Notes under the pieces: generated by a model
What the model saw: the letters and a program-made list of their open reading frames with translations, nothing else
The model's database searches: none
Told to the model about the DNA's origin: nothing
In this document: positions 1 to 5,716 of the stretch, in pieces
How the letters are laid out: each line of letters begins with the position of its first letter
Numbering within the stretch: position 1 is the stretch's first letter
Made by a program: the position numbers and the translations under genes
Source: Hyphomicrobiales bacterium
Lineage (GTDB): Bacteria > Pseudomonadota > Alphaproteobacteria > Rhizobiales > S144-35
DNA length: 13,500 bases
Direction: 5' to 3'
Assembly (NCBI GenBank): GCA_015494185.1
Contig: WGBT01000162.1
Coordinates: 1-13,500 of the forward strand

Positions 1-270
1 GATCACCGGCGCATCGGTGTCTGGGATTTCGTCGAGCTCTTCGACGAAAATCGCCCCTTTGGCCTTTAGGTGGTCGACCACATAGCGGTTGTGCACAATC
101 TCATGGCGGACATAGACCGGCGCGCCAAACCGTTCCAGCGCCCGTTCGACGATCTGAATGGCGCGGTCGACACCGGCGCAAAAGCCGCGCGGCGCACACA
201 GCAAAATAGTCAGCGGTGGCTTGGCGGTGGAATGGCGGGTGTTCGCTGTGGCGATATCTATCTGAGCCAT
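1..270 (-). CDS. ispH: 4-hydroxy-3-methylbut-2-enyl diphosphate reductase, N-terminal part (IspH/LytB)
   Basis: This is the first 90 codons of IspH; the rest lies beyond the left edge. IspH is the iron-sulfur enzyme of the last step of the MEP isoprenoid pathway, reducing HMBPP to IPP and DMAPP. The visible part shows the family N-terminus: PRGFCAGVDRA at about residues 27-37, whose Cys31 is the expected first ligand of the Fe-S cluster, then YVRHEIVHNRYVVDHL with the conserved His of the substrate pocket, then GAIFVEELDEIPD. I chose the ATG at 270 because AGGA lies about 8 bases upstream. An in-frame ATG at 297 would add nine residues (MKLTRSGPD) but has no ribosome binding site. It lies downstream of ruvA across a repeat-filled gap of about 600 bp, so it probably has its own promoter there. 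The family assignment is secure. Confidence 0.95.
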   Translation of the reverse strand, partial: MAQIDIATANTRHSTAKPPLTILLCAPRGFCAGVDRAIQIVERALERFGAPVYVRHEIVHNRYVVDHLKAKGAIFVEELDEIPDTDAPVI

Positions 271-308
271 GTCGGGTCCTGATCGAGTAAGTTTCATAAA
301 ATGGTGTA

Positions 309-415
309 ATACCAGAGGTATTGATTTATTGTTGGCTGCTGACGTTTTTCGTATCCCTTTGAACTTTTTGCATCGATTGAACGGTATACGAGCGAAGGCC
401 AGGGGGCGCTGGTAT
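309..415 (+). repeat. ~107-bp interspersed repeat, copy B
   Basis: This stretch matches 12001-12105 along most of its length. Shared blocks include the left end ATACC..AGGTATT, the centre CCCTTTGAA, and GAACGGTATACGA followed by GAAGG(C/T)CAGG. Its ends are inverted: ATACCAG at 309-315 and CTGGTAT at 409-415. It encodes nothing recognisable. I take it for a small non-autonomous mobile repeat, because the related copy at 12001 interrupts a transposase. Orientation is given relative to that copy. Confidence 0.7.
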
Positions 416-435
416 AACTTTATCCGCTTTTTACA

Positions 436-480
436 GCAGATGAAATAAGACCGAAGGTCTTTTTATTTGTAAAAATCTGC
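436..480. terminator. Large hairpin with T-run, possible bidirectional terminator
   Basis: AAGACC (447-452) pairs with GGTCTT (456-461) around a three-base loop and is followed on the plus strand by TTTTATTTG. Outside this stem, GCAGAT (436-441) pairs with ATCTGC (475-480), so the whole segment can fold as one long interrupted hairpin. No plus-strand gene lies upstream. Its most likely use is to end minus-strand transcripts coming from ruvC-ruvA before they enter ispH, although the T-run in that direction is weaker (TTATTT). Termination is inferred from shape only. Confidence 0.5.
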
Positions 481-516
481 ACTTGACCTGACAGATAGTG
501 GTTGGCTTGACCACAC

Positions 517-727
517 CTTCTGACCTGAACCTGTCCTTACATTCCATGATGAGCGTTTTTGCATTTTCGACAGGTTTGTCAAGGATTGAAACCGCTTCGC
601 GGCGCCAACAAGCGAGCGTGGAATGGCGGGAGCCACGACGGGGGCTTGAAAAAGGTGGTCCTTGACAAACCTGTCGAAAATGCCGGTGTCTCACCATGGA
701 ATGCAAGGGCTGATCTGACACTGTCTG
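517..727 (+). repeat. Long palindromic repeat element, copy 1
   Basis: The core is a perfect inverted repeat of 24 bp (561-584 with 660-683). An outer pair (536-553 with 690-707) matches at 16 of 18 positions, so nearly all of 533-710 can fold as one hairpin or cruciform with a ~75-base loop. The loop carries a small CCGC-TTC-GCGG hairpin. A second copy lies at 2405-2632. The left 39 bases (517-555) match that copy at 37 positions, and the right arm and flank are also shared. The loop matches copy 2 only after reverse complementing. No transposase is present, so it resembles a MITE or a structured intergenic repeat. It lies 3' of ruvA. Confidence 0.85.
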
Positions 728-741
728 TAAGGTCTGTAAGG
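724..741 (+). repeat. 9-bp tandem repeat (TCTGTAAGG x2)
   Basis: Two exact copies of TCTGTAAGG sit at the right edge of the palindromic element. The other palindrome copy also has a short tandem repeat of different sequence at the same edge (2621-2646). Confidence 0.8.
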
Positions 742-759
742 TTGAATGTAGACTTTTAC

Positions 760-850
760 ATTTTATTGACCGCTCATGCTTTGAGATGTTCCTTTGGGGG
801 GCTTCATTAATCGAACGGCATCGAAATCAAGGTCAGGGATACTGGGATTA
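760..850 (+). repeat. Degenerate interspersed repeat, copy C
   Basis: Weaker third relative of the ~105-bp repeat. The alignable blocks are TTTATTG near 762-768, TTCCTTTG near 789-796, CGAACGGCATCGA at 822-834, AAGGTCAGGG at 829-839 and CTGGGATTA at 842-850. These occur in the same order and spacing as in the copies at 309-415 and 12001-12105. The left end is not clear. It lies directly downstream of the ruvA stop codon. Confidence 0.5.
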
Positions 851-878
851 CAGCGGCAGCCAAGATGGAAGGCGGGCT

Positions 879-1493
879 TTATTGCGCCAGTTCCTTCAGG
901 CCCAGACGGATCAGCTCCCCGACGGCGATATCATCGCCCTGCCGATTGAGGACAGCCGTAATGGCGTTTGCGGCCTGTTGCGGCGTATAACCGAGATTGG
1001 TCAGCGCTGAGATGGCTTCGGACATGGTTGAACTTGGCGGCTTGGCAGGCGCTGCTGGGCTTGGCATTCCCTCCGCCGTTTCAGTCACCAGGGTGGGCAC
1101 CTTGTCTTTCAGCTCATTCAAAATCCGCTGCGCCACTTTCGGCCCCACCCCCGGCGCTTGGGTGATGATGGCCTTGTCCTGCAGCGCCAGCGCATTGCCA
1201 AGATCGGCCGGGGCCAGCACCCCCAAAATGGCCAGCGCCACCTTGGCTCCCACCCCTTGCACACTTTGCAACAGCCGGAACCATTCACGTTCCGCCTCAC
1301 TCAAAAAGCCAAACAGCTTGATTTCGGTTTCGCGGACATGGGTTTCAATCGATAGGGTCACGGCCTCGCCGGGATGAGGCAAGGCGCCAAGGGTGCGCGC
1401 GGCACAGAACACCTCATAACCAACACCGCCTACATCGATGATCACCCAGTCATCACCAATCGAATCGACCGTGCCTTTGAGTTTCCCAATCAT
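879..1493 (-). CDS. ruvA: Holliday junction branch migration protein RuvA
   Basis: RuvA binds four-way DNA junctions as a tetramer and loads the RuvB motor for branch migration during recombinational repair. The 204-residue product has the usual length and three-domain order: the OB-fold domain (MIGKLKG at the start, DVGGVGYEVFC at 20-30), two helix-hairpin-helix motifs (SVQGVGAKVALAIL at 77-90 and APGVGPKVAQRIL at 113-125), a Pro/Ala-rich hinge (about 138-156), and the C-terminal RuvB-contacting domain (SEAISALTNLGYTPQQAANAI, about 158-178). The ATG is unambiguous from homology, though no strong ribosome binding site precedes it. It follows ruvC by 42 bases and is probably cotranscribed with it. 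ruvB, which usually comes next in this class, is not here; the downstream 600 bp are repeats. Confidence 0.97.
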   Translation of the reverse strand: MIGKLKGTVDSIGDDWVIIDVGGVGYEVFCAARTLGALPHPGEAVTLSIETHVRETEIKLFGFLSEAEREWFRLLQSVQGVGAKVALAILGVLAPADLGNALALQDKAIITQAPGVGPKVAQRILNELKDKVPTLVTETAEGMPSPAAPAKPPSSTMSEAISALTNLGYTPQQAANAITAVLNRQGDDIAVGELIRLGLKELAQ

Positions 1494-1535
1494 AATGAGG
1501 GCCGCTTATTCATGATCACCATTTTCATTTCATCA

Positions 1536-2159
1536 TCAATCATTGTCATCGTCATTGTCGCGCTCGGTCAGTTCGATCAGTTTTTGTTCCAGCTTGCGGG
1601 CCAGCCGGTGATGGGCGTGGGTGATGGCAATCGCCAAGGCGTCCGCCGCATCCTCTGAATTGGGTTTGGCCAATGGCAACAACTGCTTGATCATCGCCCG
1701 GATCTGCTGTTTTTGCGCATGGCCGGATCCCACTACGGTCTTCTTCACCGCATTGGGGGCATATTCGGCAACCTCAATCCCGGTCATCGCCGGGGCCAAC
1801 ATCGCCATGCCCCGGGCTTGGCCCAGTTTCAGGGTCGCTGAGGCATCCCGATTGACAAAGGTCTGCTCGACCGCGGCTTCTTCTGGACCATGCGCAGCCA
1901 GAACCCCCGACAAGCCCTGATAGATTTGCTTTAAACGATCGGAAAGATCGGTCTTGGTATCGGATTCCACCGTGCCGCTGGCAACATAGCTCAGCCGTAC
2001 CCCATCGGTTTCGATCACCCCCCAGCCGGTTCGCCGCAGCCCCGGATCGATGCCAATGATGCGAACAGTGCCCTCCTTCACTCGCGTTTTCCCGGCCCGG
2101 TTTGGGAGCCCGTTTTCAGCTTTGGTTTGCGCCGCATTTCGTTCCACGTCTGATCTCAT
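1536..2159 (-). CDS. ruvC: Crossover junction endodeoxyribonuclease RuvC
   Basis: RuvC cuts Holliday junctions symmetrically after RuvAB has moved them. The RNase H-like fold is clear: IIGIDPG with the first catalytic Asp (D38 from this start), AVEQTFVNRD with E99, then SEDAADALA with D170 and D173. The spacing matches the four acidic residues of E. coli RuvC. The start is uncertain. I chose the ATG at 2159, which has GAGG five bases upstream and gives 207 residues. This adds about 32 residues before the conserved core that most RuvC proteins lack. A GTG at 2081 gives about 181 residues but has no ribosome binding site. The in-frame extension to a TTG at 2318 looks non-coding. The C-terminus ends in an acidic Asn/Asp run (DNDDDND) encoded by a short GAC/AAT triplet repeat. 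Confidence 0.93.
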   Translation of the reverse strand: MRSDVERNAAQTKAENGLPNRAGKTRVKEGTVRIIGIDPGLRRTGWGVIETDGVRLSYVASGTVESDTKTDLSDRLKQIYQGLSGVLAAHGPEEAAVEQTFVNRDASATLKLGQARGMAMLAPAMTGIEVAEYAPNAVKKTVVGSGHAQKQQIRAMIKQLLPLAKPNSEDAADALAIAITHAHHRLARKLEQKLIELTERDNDDDND

Positions 2160-2404
2160 ACCTGCCTCGCTGTTTCTGGTTTGCAAAGTCGGTTGCCGAA
2201 AACGCGAAACTAGAGCTTGTTTGTCAAACGCAACGCAAAACTTGATCTCAACGGCAATGGCCCATCTGTTCAGTGGTTTTGGAAGAGCCTTCTGAATAAT
2301 TGCGGCTCTTCCTGCCAACCGTCCATTTTCCGCAGCAGCGATAGGCGTTTGCCAGGCGGCAGGGGCAGCAGCAATTTATTCAGAGCTTCCTTGGTCAGAA
2401 TAAT

Positions 2405-2632
2405 CTTCTGGCCTGAACCTGTCCTTACATTCCATGGTGAGCGGTGTTGCATTTTCCTAAAGTTTGTCAAGGGCTGCCATTTTTGATCCCCTGTCGTGCC
2501 GAGAAGCCTCGGTGGCATCACCGCACTCCACGTTCGTTTGCAGCGGCCGCGAAGCGGTTTCACCCCTTGACAAACTTTAGGAAAATGCCAAGGTTTCATC
2601 ATGGAATGTAAGGCCAGATCTGACGCTATCTG
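2405..2632 (-). repeat. Long palindromic repeat element, copy 2 (loop inverted relative to copy 1)
   Basis: The inner arms are perfectly complementary over 25 bp (2449-2473 with 2564-2588), and the outer arms (2423-2440 with 2596-2613) match at 17 of 18. The arms have the same sequence as copy 1 except for a six-base block, CTAAAG here and GACAGG there. Both arms changed together, so pairing is kept. The ~90-base loop is the reverse complement of the copy 1 loop (both contain GAAACCGCTTCGCGGC when aligned) and carries an extra ~16 bases that can form a CCGAG/CTCGG hairpin. The outer flanks have the same orientation as in copy 1. It lies upstream of ruvC, so the two copies bracket ruvC-ruvA. 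The strand given refers to the loop. Confidence 0.85.
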
Positions 2633-2646
2633 ACGCTATCTGACGC
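2621..2646 (+). repeat. 10-bp tandem repeat (TGACGCTATC x2.6)
   Basis: Two full units of TGACGCTATC and a partial third (TGACGC) lie at the right edge of palindrome copy 2. The unit resembles the flank sequence of copy 1 (CTGACACTGTCTG), so it may have expanded from the element's own end. Confidence 0.85.
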
Positions 2647-2729
2647 GAGCTAATTATTTATTCGTCCGCGTGCCGTTTTACAGTTTTCTCCCCTTTTTTA
2701 CCGGTTTTGTCCCCTCCCTCAATCGTAAT

Positions 2730-3476
2730 CTAACGGCTCATGCGTTCGATGAGCGCATCGGAGACTTCAAAATTGGCGTAGACATTTTGCACGTCATCGG
2801 CATCTTCCAAAGCCTCCAACAGCCGCAACAATTTCTCTCCGGCTTCGTCATCGAGCTCGATTGTGTTTTGCGGCCGCCAGATCAGTTGAATATTTTTCGG
2901 TTCGCCAAATTTTTCTTCCAAAGCGCTGGAAACCTCATGCAGCGCCTCGGCATCGCAATAAATCGTGTGGCCGTCGGCGTCGGAAACGCAATCTTCCGCC
3001 CCAGCCTCAATGGCCGCCTCGAAGATTTCTTCCTCACTGGCCACCTCGGCCTTGAATTCCACCGAGCCCACCCGGTCGAACATAAAGGACACCGAACCGG
3101 TTTCGCCAAGATTGCCGCCATTTTTGCTGAAAGTGGCGCGGACAGCGCTGGCGGTGCGGTTGCGATTGTCGGTCAGGGCTTCAACGATAATGCCCACCCC
3201 TCCAGGACCAAACCCCTCGTAACGGATTTCTTCATATTTGGCGCCGTCATCGTCTTGGCTTTTCTTGATGGCGCGTTCGATATTGGCGTTGGGCATCGAT
3301 TGCGCCCGCGCCGCTTTGATGGCGGTTCGCAACCGCGGGTTCATGTCCGGATCAGGAGCGCCCATCTGGGCGGCTGTGGTGATCTCCCGCGACAACCGGG
3401 AGAACAGTTTGGCGCGCTTTTTGTCCTGCGCCCCTTTGCGGTACATGATGTTCTTGAATTTACTGTGTCCTGCCAT
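2730..3476 (-). CDS. yebC: YebC/TACO1-family protein
   Basis: This is a full-length family member (248 residues). It opens with MAGHSKFKNIMYRKGAQDKKRAKLF spread over residues 1-25, followed by LSREI, the ARAQSMPNANIERAIKK segment (about 57-73), YEGFGPGGVGIIVEALTDNRNRT (about 86-108) and the C-terminal half with GAEDC and a LLRLLEALEDADDVQNVYANFE ending. The family was long annotated as DNA-binding regulators. More recent work on YebC and mitochondrial TACO1 assigns a role in helping ribosomes through difficult sequences such as proline runs, so a translation role is the better guess. The start is fixed by homology; only a weak purine stretch precedes it. It is transcribed away from pdxH, from which it is separated by a dyad-containing region of about 230 bp, and lies upstream of ruvC-ruvA. 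Confidence 0.96.
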   Translation of the reverse strand: MAGHSKFKNIMYRKGAQDKKRAKLFSRLSREITTAAQMGAPDPDMNPRLRTAIKAARAQSMPNANIERAIKKSQDDDGAKYEEIRYEGFGPGGVGIIVEALTDNRNRTASAVRATFSKNGGNLGETGSVSFMFDRVGSVEFKAEVASEEEIFEAAIEAGAEDCVSDADGHTIYCDAEALHEVSSALEEKFGEPKNIQLIWRPQNTIELDDEAGEKLLRLLEALEDADDVQNVYANFEVSDALIERMSR

Positions 3477-3540
3477 GGTTTGTTTCTGCTCTGTTTCTTT
3501 TTAACAAATCGTTAATGCCACCAAAACCGGGGGGGGTTCA

Positions 3541-3568
3541 ACGCTTTTCTTGCACATACCAAAAGCGT
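3541..3568. promoter_or_regulatory. 8-bp inverted repeat in the yebC-pdxH divergent region
   Basis: ACGCTTTT (3541-3548) is complementary to AAAAGCGT (3561-3568) across a 12-base spacer. It sits between two divergent genes, where an operator would be expected, but I recognise no regulator site and nothing else supports a function. Confidence 0.3.
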
Positions 3569-3600
3569 GCCTCAAACGCCACAAGCAAGCTTCGGTCTCG

Positions 3601-3635
3601 ATGGTTGACAGCGGCAAGCCACTGTCATTAACCAT
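3601..3635. promoter_or_regulatory. Nested dyad upstream of pdxH
   Basis: The outer arms ATGGTT (3601-3606) and AACCAT (3630-3635) enclose GACAG (3607-3611) and CTGTC (3622-3626), which in turn enclose GGC (3613-3615) and GCC (3618-3620). One three-base bulge (ATT, 3627-3629) and one mismatch interrupt the stem. It lies 68-103 bases before the chosen pdxH start, in the leader or promoter zone. It could be an operator or a leader hairpin; the sequence does not decide between them. Confidence 0.4.
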
Positions 3636-3703
3636 GGCCCCACGAAACATGGCCCATGGATATTACCACGGTGCCGACGGTCTCCCAACGAACCGGAACG
3701 GAT

Positions 3704-4330
3704 ATGACGGACTTTTACACAGCTCCCCAGGCGGGTGATTTTTTCACCGCCTCTGATCCTTTTGCGCTGTTTGCCGACTGGTTGCAAGCGGCTGAGGCCC
3801 ATGAGCCGAACGATCCCAATGCCATGGCCCTTGCCACTGTGGATAAAGACGGCATGCCCAATATCCGGGTTGTGCTGCTCAAACAGATGGATGCTTCGGG
3901 GCTGGTCTTTTACACCAATATCGAAAGCGCCAAGGGGGTTGAGCTGGCACAGACCCCAAAGGCGGCGGCGAATTTTCACTGGAAAAGCCTGCGCCGTCAA
4001 ATCCGGGTGCGTGGTGTGATCGAGCCGGTCTCGCCGGCTGAAGCCGACGCCTATTTCGCCTCGCGCCCCAAAGGCAGTCAGATCGGGGCTTGGGCCTCGC
4101 AACAAAGCCGGGAGCTTGCCGATCGTAAAACCCTGGAGCAGCGGATTGCCGAATTGGAACGGCAATTTGCCGGCAAAGCGGTGCCGCGCCCTCCCTACTG
4201 GTCTGGTTTTCGGCTCATTCCACAGGAAATCGAATTTTGGCATGACCGTCCTTTCCGGCTGCATGACCGGCTGCAATTTCTGCGCGCCACTCCCGATGCT
4301 CCGTGGACGAAACGCCGTCTTTATCCTTGA
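3704..4330 (+). CDS. pdxH: Pyridoxamine 5'-phosphate oxidase
   Basis: PdxH uses FMN and oxygen to convert pyridoxamine or pyridoxine 5'-phosphate to PLP, the cofactor needed by TrpB encoded next door. From this start there are 208 residues, normal for the family. Visible landmarks are NDPNAMALATVDKDGMPN (36-53), RVVLLK (55-60), FYTN..SAKG (69-78), NFHWKSLRRQIRVRG (90-104), SQIGAWASQQS (125-135) and the C-terminal signature YWSGFRLIPQEIEFWHDRPFRLHDR with the substrate-contacting Arg185 and His187, ending in RRLYP. The start is not certain. The ATG at 3704 has a GGA about 8 bases upstream and fits family length; an in-frame ATG at 3656 would add 16 residues without a ribosome binding site. The gap to trpB is about 155 bp with no obvious terminator. 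Confidence 0.95.
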   Translation: MTDFYTAPQAGDFFTASDPFALFADWLQAAEAHEPNDPNAMALATVDKDGMPNIRVVLLKQMDASGLVFYTNIESAKGVELAQTPKAAANFHWKSLRRQIRVRGVIEPVSPAEADAYFASRPKGSQIGAWASQQSRELADRKTLEQRIAELERQFAGKAVPRPPYWSGFRLIPQEIEFWHDRPFRLHDRLQFLRATPDAPWTKRRLYP

Positions 4331-4486
4331 ACTATTCGGCCCCCAATGAAATAGGGAGGCGGCAAGTCCCCGCGCGTCAATCCTGTCTTTGGGCCACAGC
4401 CAACGGGAAGGGGGCGGCAATTTATTCTGAGGTTTCGGCTAAAAAAACGTTGCATTTTGTGGCCTTCCTCTGCTTCATTGCAGGGT

Positions 4487-5716
4487 ATGACGACACCAAC
4501 GGCAAAGACACCTAATTCTTATCGGACCGGGCCCGATGAGCATGGCCATTTTGGGATTTTCGGCGGCCGTTTCGTTGCCGAGACCCTGATGCCGCTGATC
4601 CTCGAGCTGGAGGCGGCCTATAACGAGGCGAAAGCCGATCCCGCGTTTCAGGCGGAGCTTGCGGATTTGTCGGCGCATTATGCCGGCCGGCCCTCGCCGC
4701 TTTATTTCGCCGAGCGCCTGACCGCGCATTTCGGCGGCGCCAAAATCTATTTCAAACGGGATGAGCTCAACCACACCGGCAGCCACAAAATCAATAATTG
4801 CTTAGGGCAGATTCTGCTCGCCAAACGGATGGGAAAAACCCGGATCATCGCCGAAACCGGGGCCGGGCAGCACGGTGTGGCGGTGGCGACAGTGGCCGCC
4901 CGGTTCGGCCTGCCTTGCACGATTTTCATGGGGGCGACCGATGTGGAGCGGCAAAAACCCAACGTTTTCCGCATGAAATTGCTAGGCGCAGAGGTCCGTC
5001 CCGTGACCGCAGGGCGGGGCACCTTGAAGGATGCCATGAACGAAGCGTTGCGTGACTGGGTGGCCAATGTTGACGACACCTTTTACATCATCGGCACGGC
5101 CGCCGGTCCGCATCCCTATCCGGCCATGGTCCGCGATTTTCAGTCGGTGATCGGTCAAGAAGCCAAGCAGCAGATTCTCGAACGCGAGGGGCGGTTGCCG
5201 GATGTGCTGGTCGCTTGTATCGGTGGCGGTTCCAATGCGATTGGGCTGTTTCATCCGTTCCTCGATGATTTGGATGTGGATATTTACGGGGTGGAGGCTG
5301 GCGGCCGCGGCCTTGATGTGAAAAACGGTCATGCTGCCTCGCTCAATGGCGGCCGGCCTGGTGTGCTCCATGGCAACCGAACCTATCTTTTACAGGATGA
5401 GGAGGGGCAGATCCTTGAAGGTCACTCCATTTCTGCGGGGCTTGATTATCCGGGGATCGGGCCGGAACATGCCTGGCTGAAGGAGAGCGGCCGGGTCAGC
5501 TATGTTTCCGCCACCGATCAGGAAGCTTTGGAGGCCTTTCAGCTTTGCACCAAGCTTGAAGGGATCATTCCGGCGCTGGAGCCTGCCCATGCCCTTGCTT
5601 ATGCGGGTAAAATCGCCCCAGGCCTGCCCAAACAGGCGATCATCGTGATGAATATGTGTGGCCGCGGTGACAAGGATATTTTTGCTGTTGCCGATCATTT
5701 GGGCATGGAAATTTAG
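4487..5716 (+). CDS. trpB: Tryptophan synthase beta chain
   Basis: TrpB condenses indole, channelled from the alpha subunit, with serine to make tryptophan, using PLP. The 409-residue product is full length. HTGSHKINN places the PLP lysine at K101; ETGAGQHG gives the catalytic Glu at E123; GGGSNAIG (246-253) is the phosphate-binding loop; and NMCGRGDKDIF (389-399) is the segment holding the cofactor ring. The position that is Ser in the Salmonella enzyme (S377, near the pyridine nitrogen) appears to be Cys391 here. I chose the ATG at 4487 because CAGGG sits just before it and the protein then begins close to the family start; an in-frame ATG at 4457 is less likely. trpF, often the preceding gene in alphaproteobacteria, is absent; pdxH takes its place. 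trpA follows after an unusually long 183-base spacer. Confidence 0.97.
   Translation: MTTPTAKTPNSYRTGPDEHGHFGIFGGRFVAETLMPLILELEAAYNEAKADPAFQAELADLSAHYAGRPSPLYFAERLTAHFGGAKIYFKRDELNHTGSHKINNCLGQILLAKRMGKTRIIAETGAGQHGVAVATVAARFGLPCTIFMGATDVERQKPNVFRMKLLGAEVRPVTAGRGTLKDAMNEALRDWVANVDDTFYIIGTAAGPHPYPAMVRDFQSVIGQEAKQQILEREGRLPDVLVACIGGGSNAIGLFHPFLDDLDVDIYGVEAGGRGLDVKNGHAASLNGGRPGVLHGNRTYLLQDEEGQILEGHSISAGLDYPGIGPEHAWLKESGRVSYVSATDQEALEAFQLCTKLEGIIPALEPAHALAYAGKIAPGLPKQAIIVMNMCGRGDKDIFAVADHLGMEI

Larger units (their letters stand above)
271..878. other. Repeat-rich intergenic region between ruvA and ispH
   Basis: About 600 bp with no credible gene. From left to right it holds a ~107-bp interspersed repeat (309-415), a long hairpin with a T-run (436-480), a ~210-bp palindromic element (517-727), a 9-bp tandem repeat (724-741) and a degenerate second interspersed repeat (about 760-850). 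Reading frames of 80-100 codons cross the palindrome on both strands, but they are mirror products of its arms and have no ribosome binding sites. The promoter of ispH must lie in the left part of this stretch, but I see no convincing -35/-10 pair. Confidence 0.8.
2160..2729. other. Gap between ruvC and yebC: palindrome copy 2 and a possible gene remnant
   Basis: ruvC and yebC are often adjacent, but here about 570 bp separate them. The palindromic element fills 2405-2632. Between it and ruvC, a minus-strand frame running from about 2405 to a stop at 2270 reads like the C-terminal end of a protein (ALNKLLLPLPPGKRLSLLRK near its start). It enters from the palindrome without a start of its own. 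It may be the tail of a gene broken by the element, or chance. The rest (2633-2729) is AT-rich and carries nothing I recognise. Confidence 0.5.

Noticed and set aside
431..810. Overlapping reading frames of about 83-96 codons on both strands across the first palindrome
   Set aside because: Both translate the palindrome arms (FRQVCQG and DKPVENA motifs), mirror each other, and have no ribosome binding site or family similarity.
2270..2602. A 110-codon minus-strand frame through palindrome copy 2
   Set aside because: Its first two thirds are palindrome sequence. Only the last ~45 codons look protein-like, so at most it is a broken remnant and is noted in the gap entry.
517..2646. CRISPR array
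   Set aside because: The repeats are two long palindromes and short tandem runs, not regularly spaced direct repeats with unique spacers.
2670..3515. 281-codon plus-strand frame
   Set aside because: Antisense shadow of yebC, whose protein matches its family over its whole length.
3572..4420. 282-codon minus-strand frame
   Set aside because: Antisense shadow of pdxH, which is unambiguous on the plus strand.
4331..4486. A trp attenuator or leader peptide before trpB
   Set aside because: I looked for a Trp-rich short frame and a terminator hairpin with a T-run and found neither.
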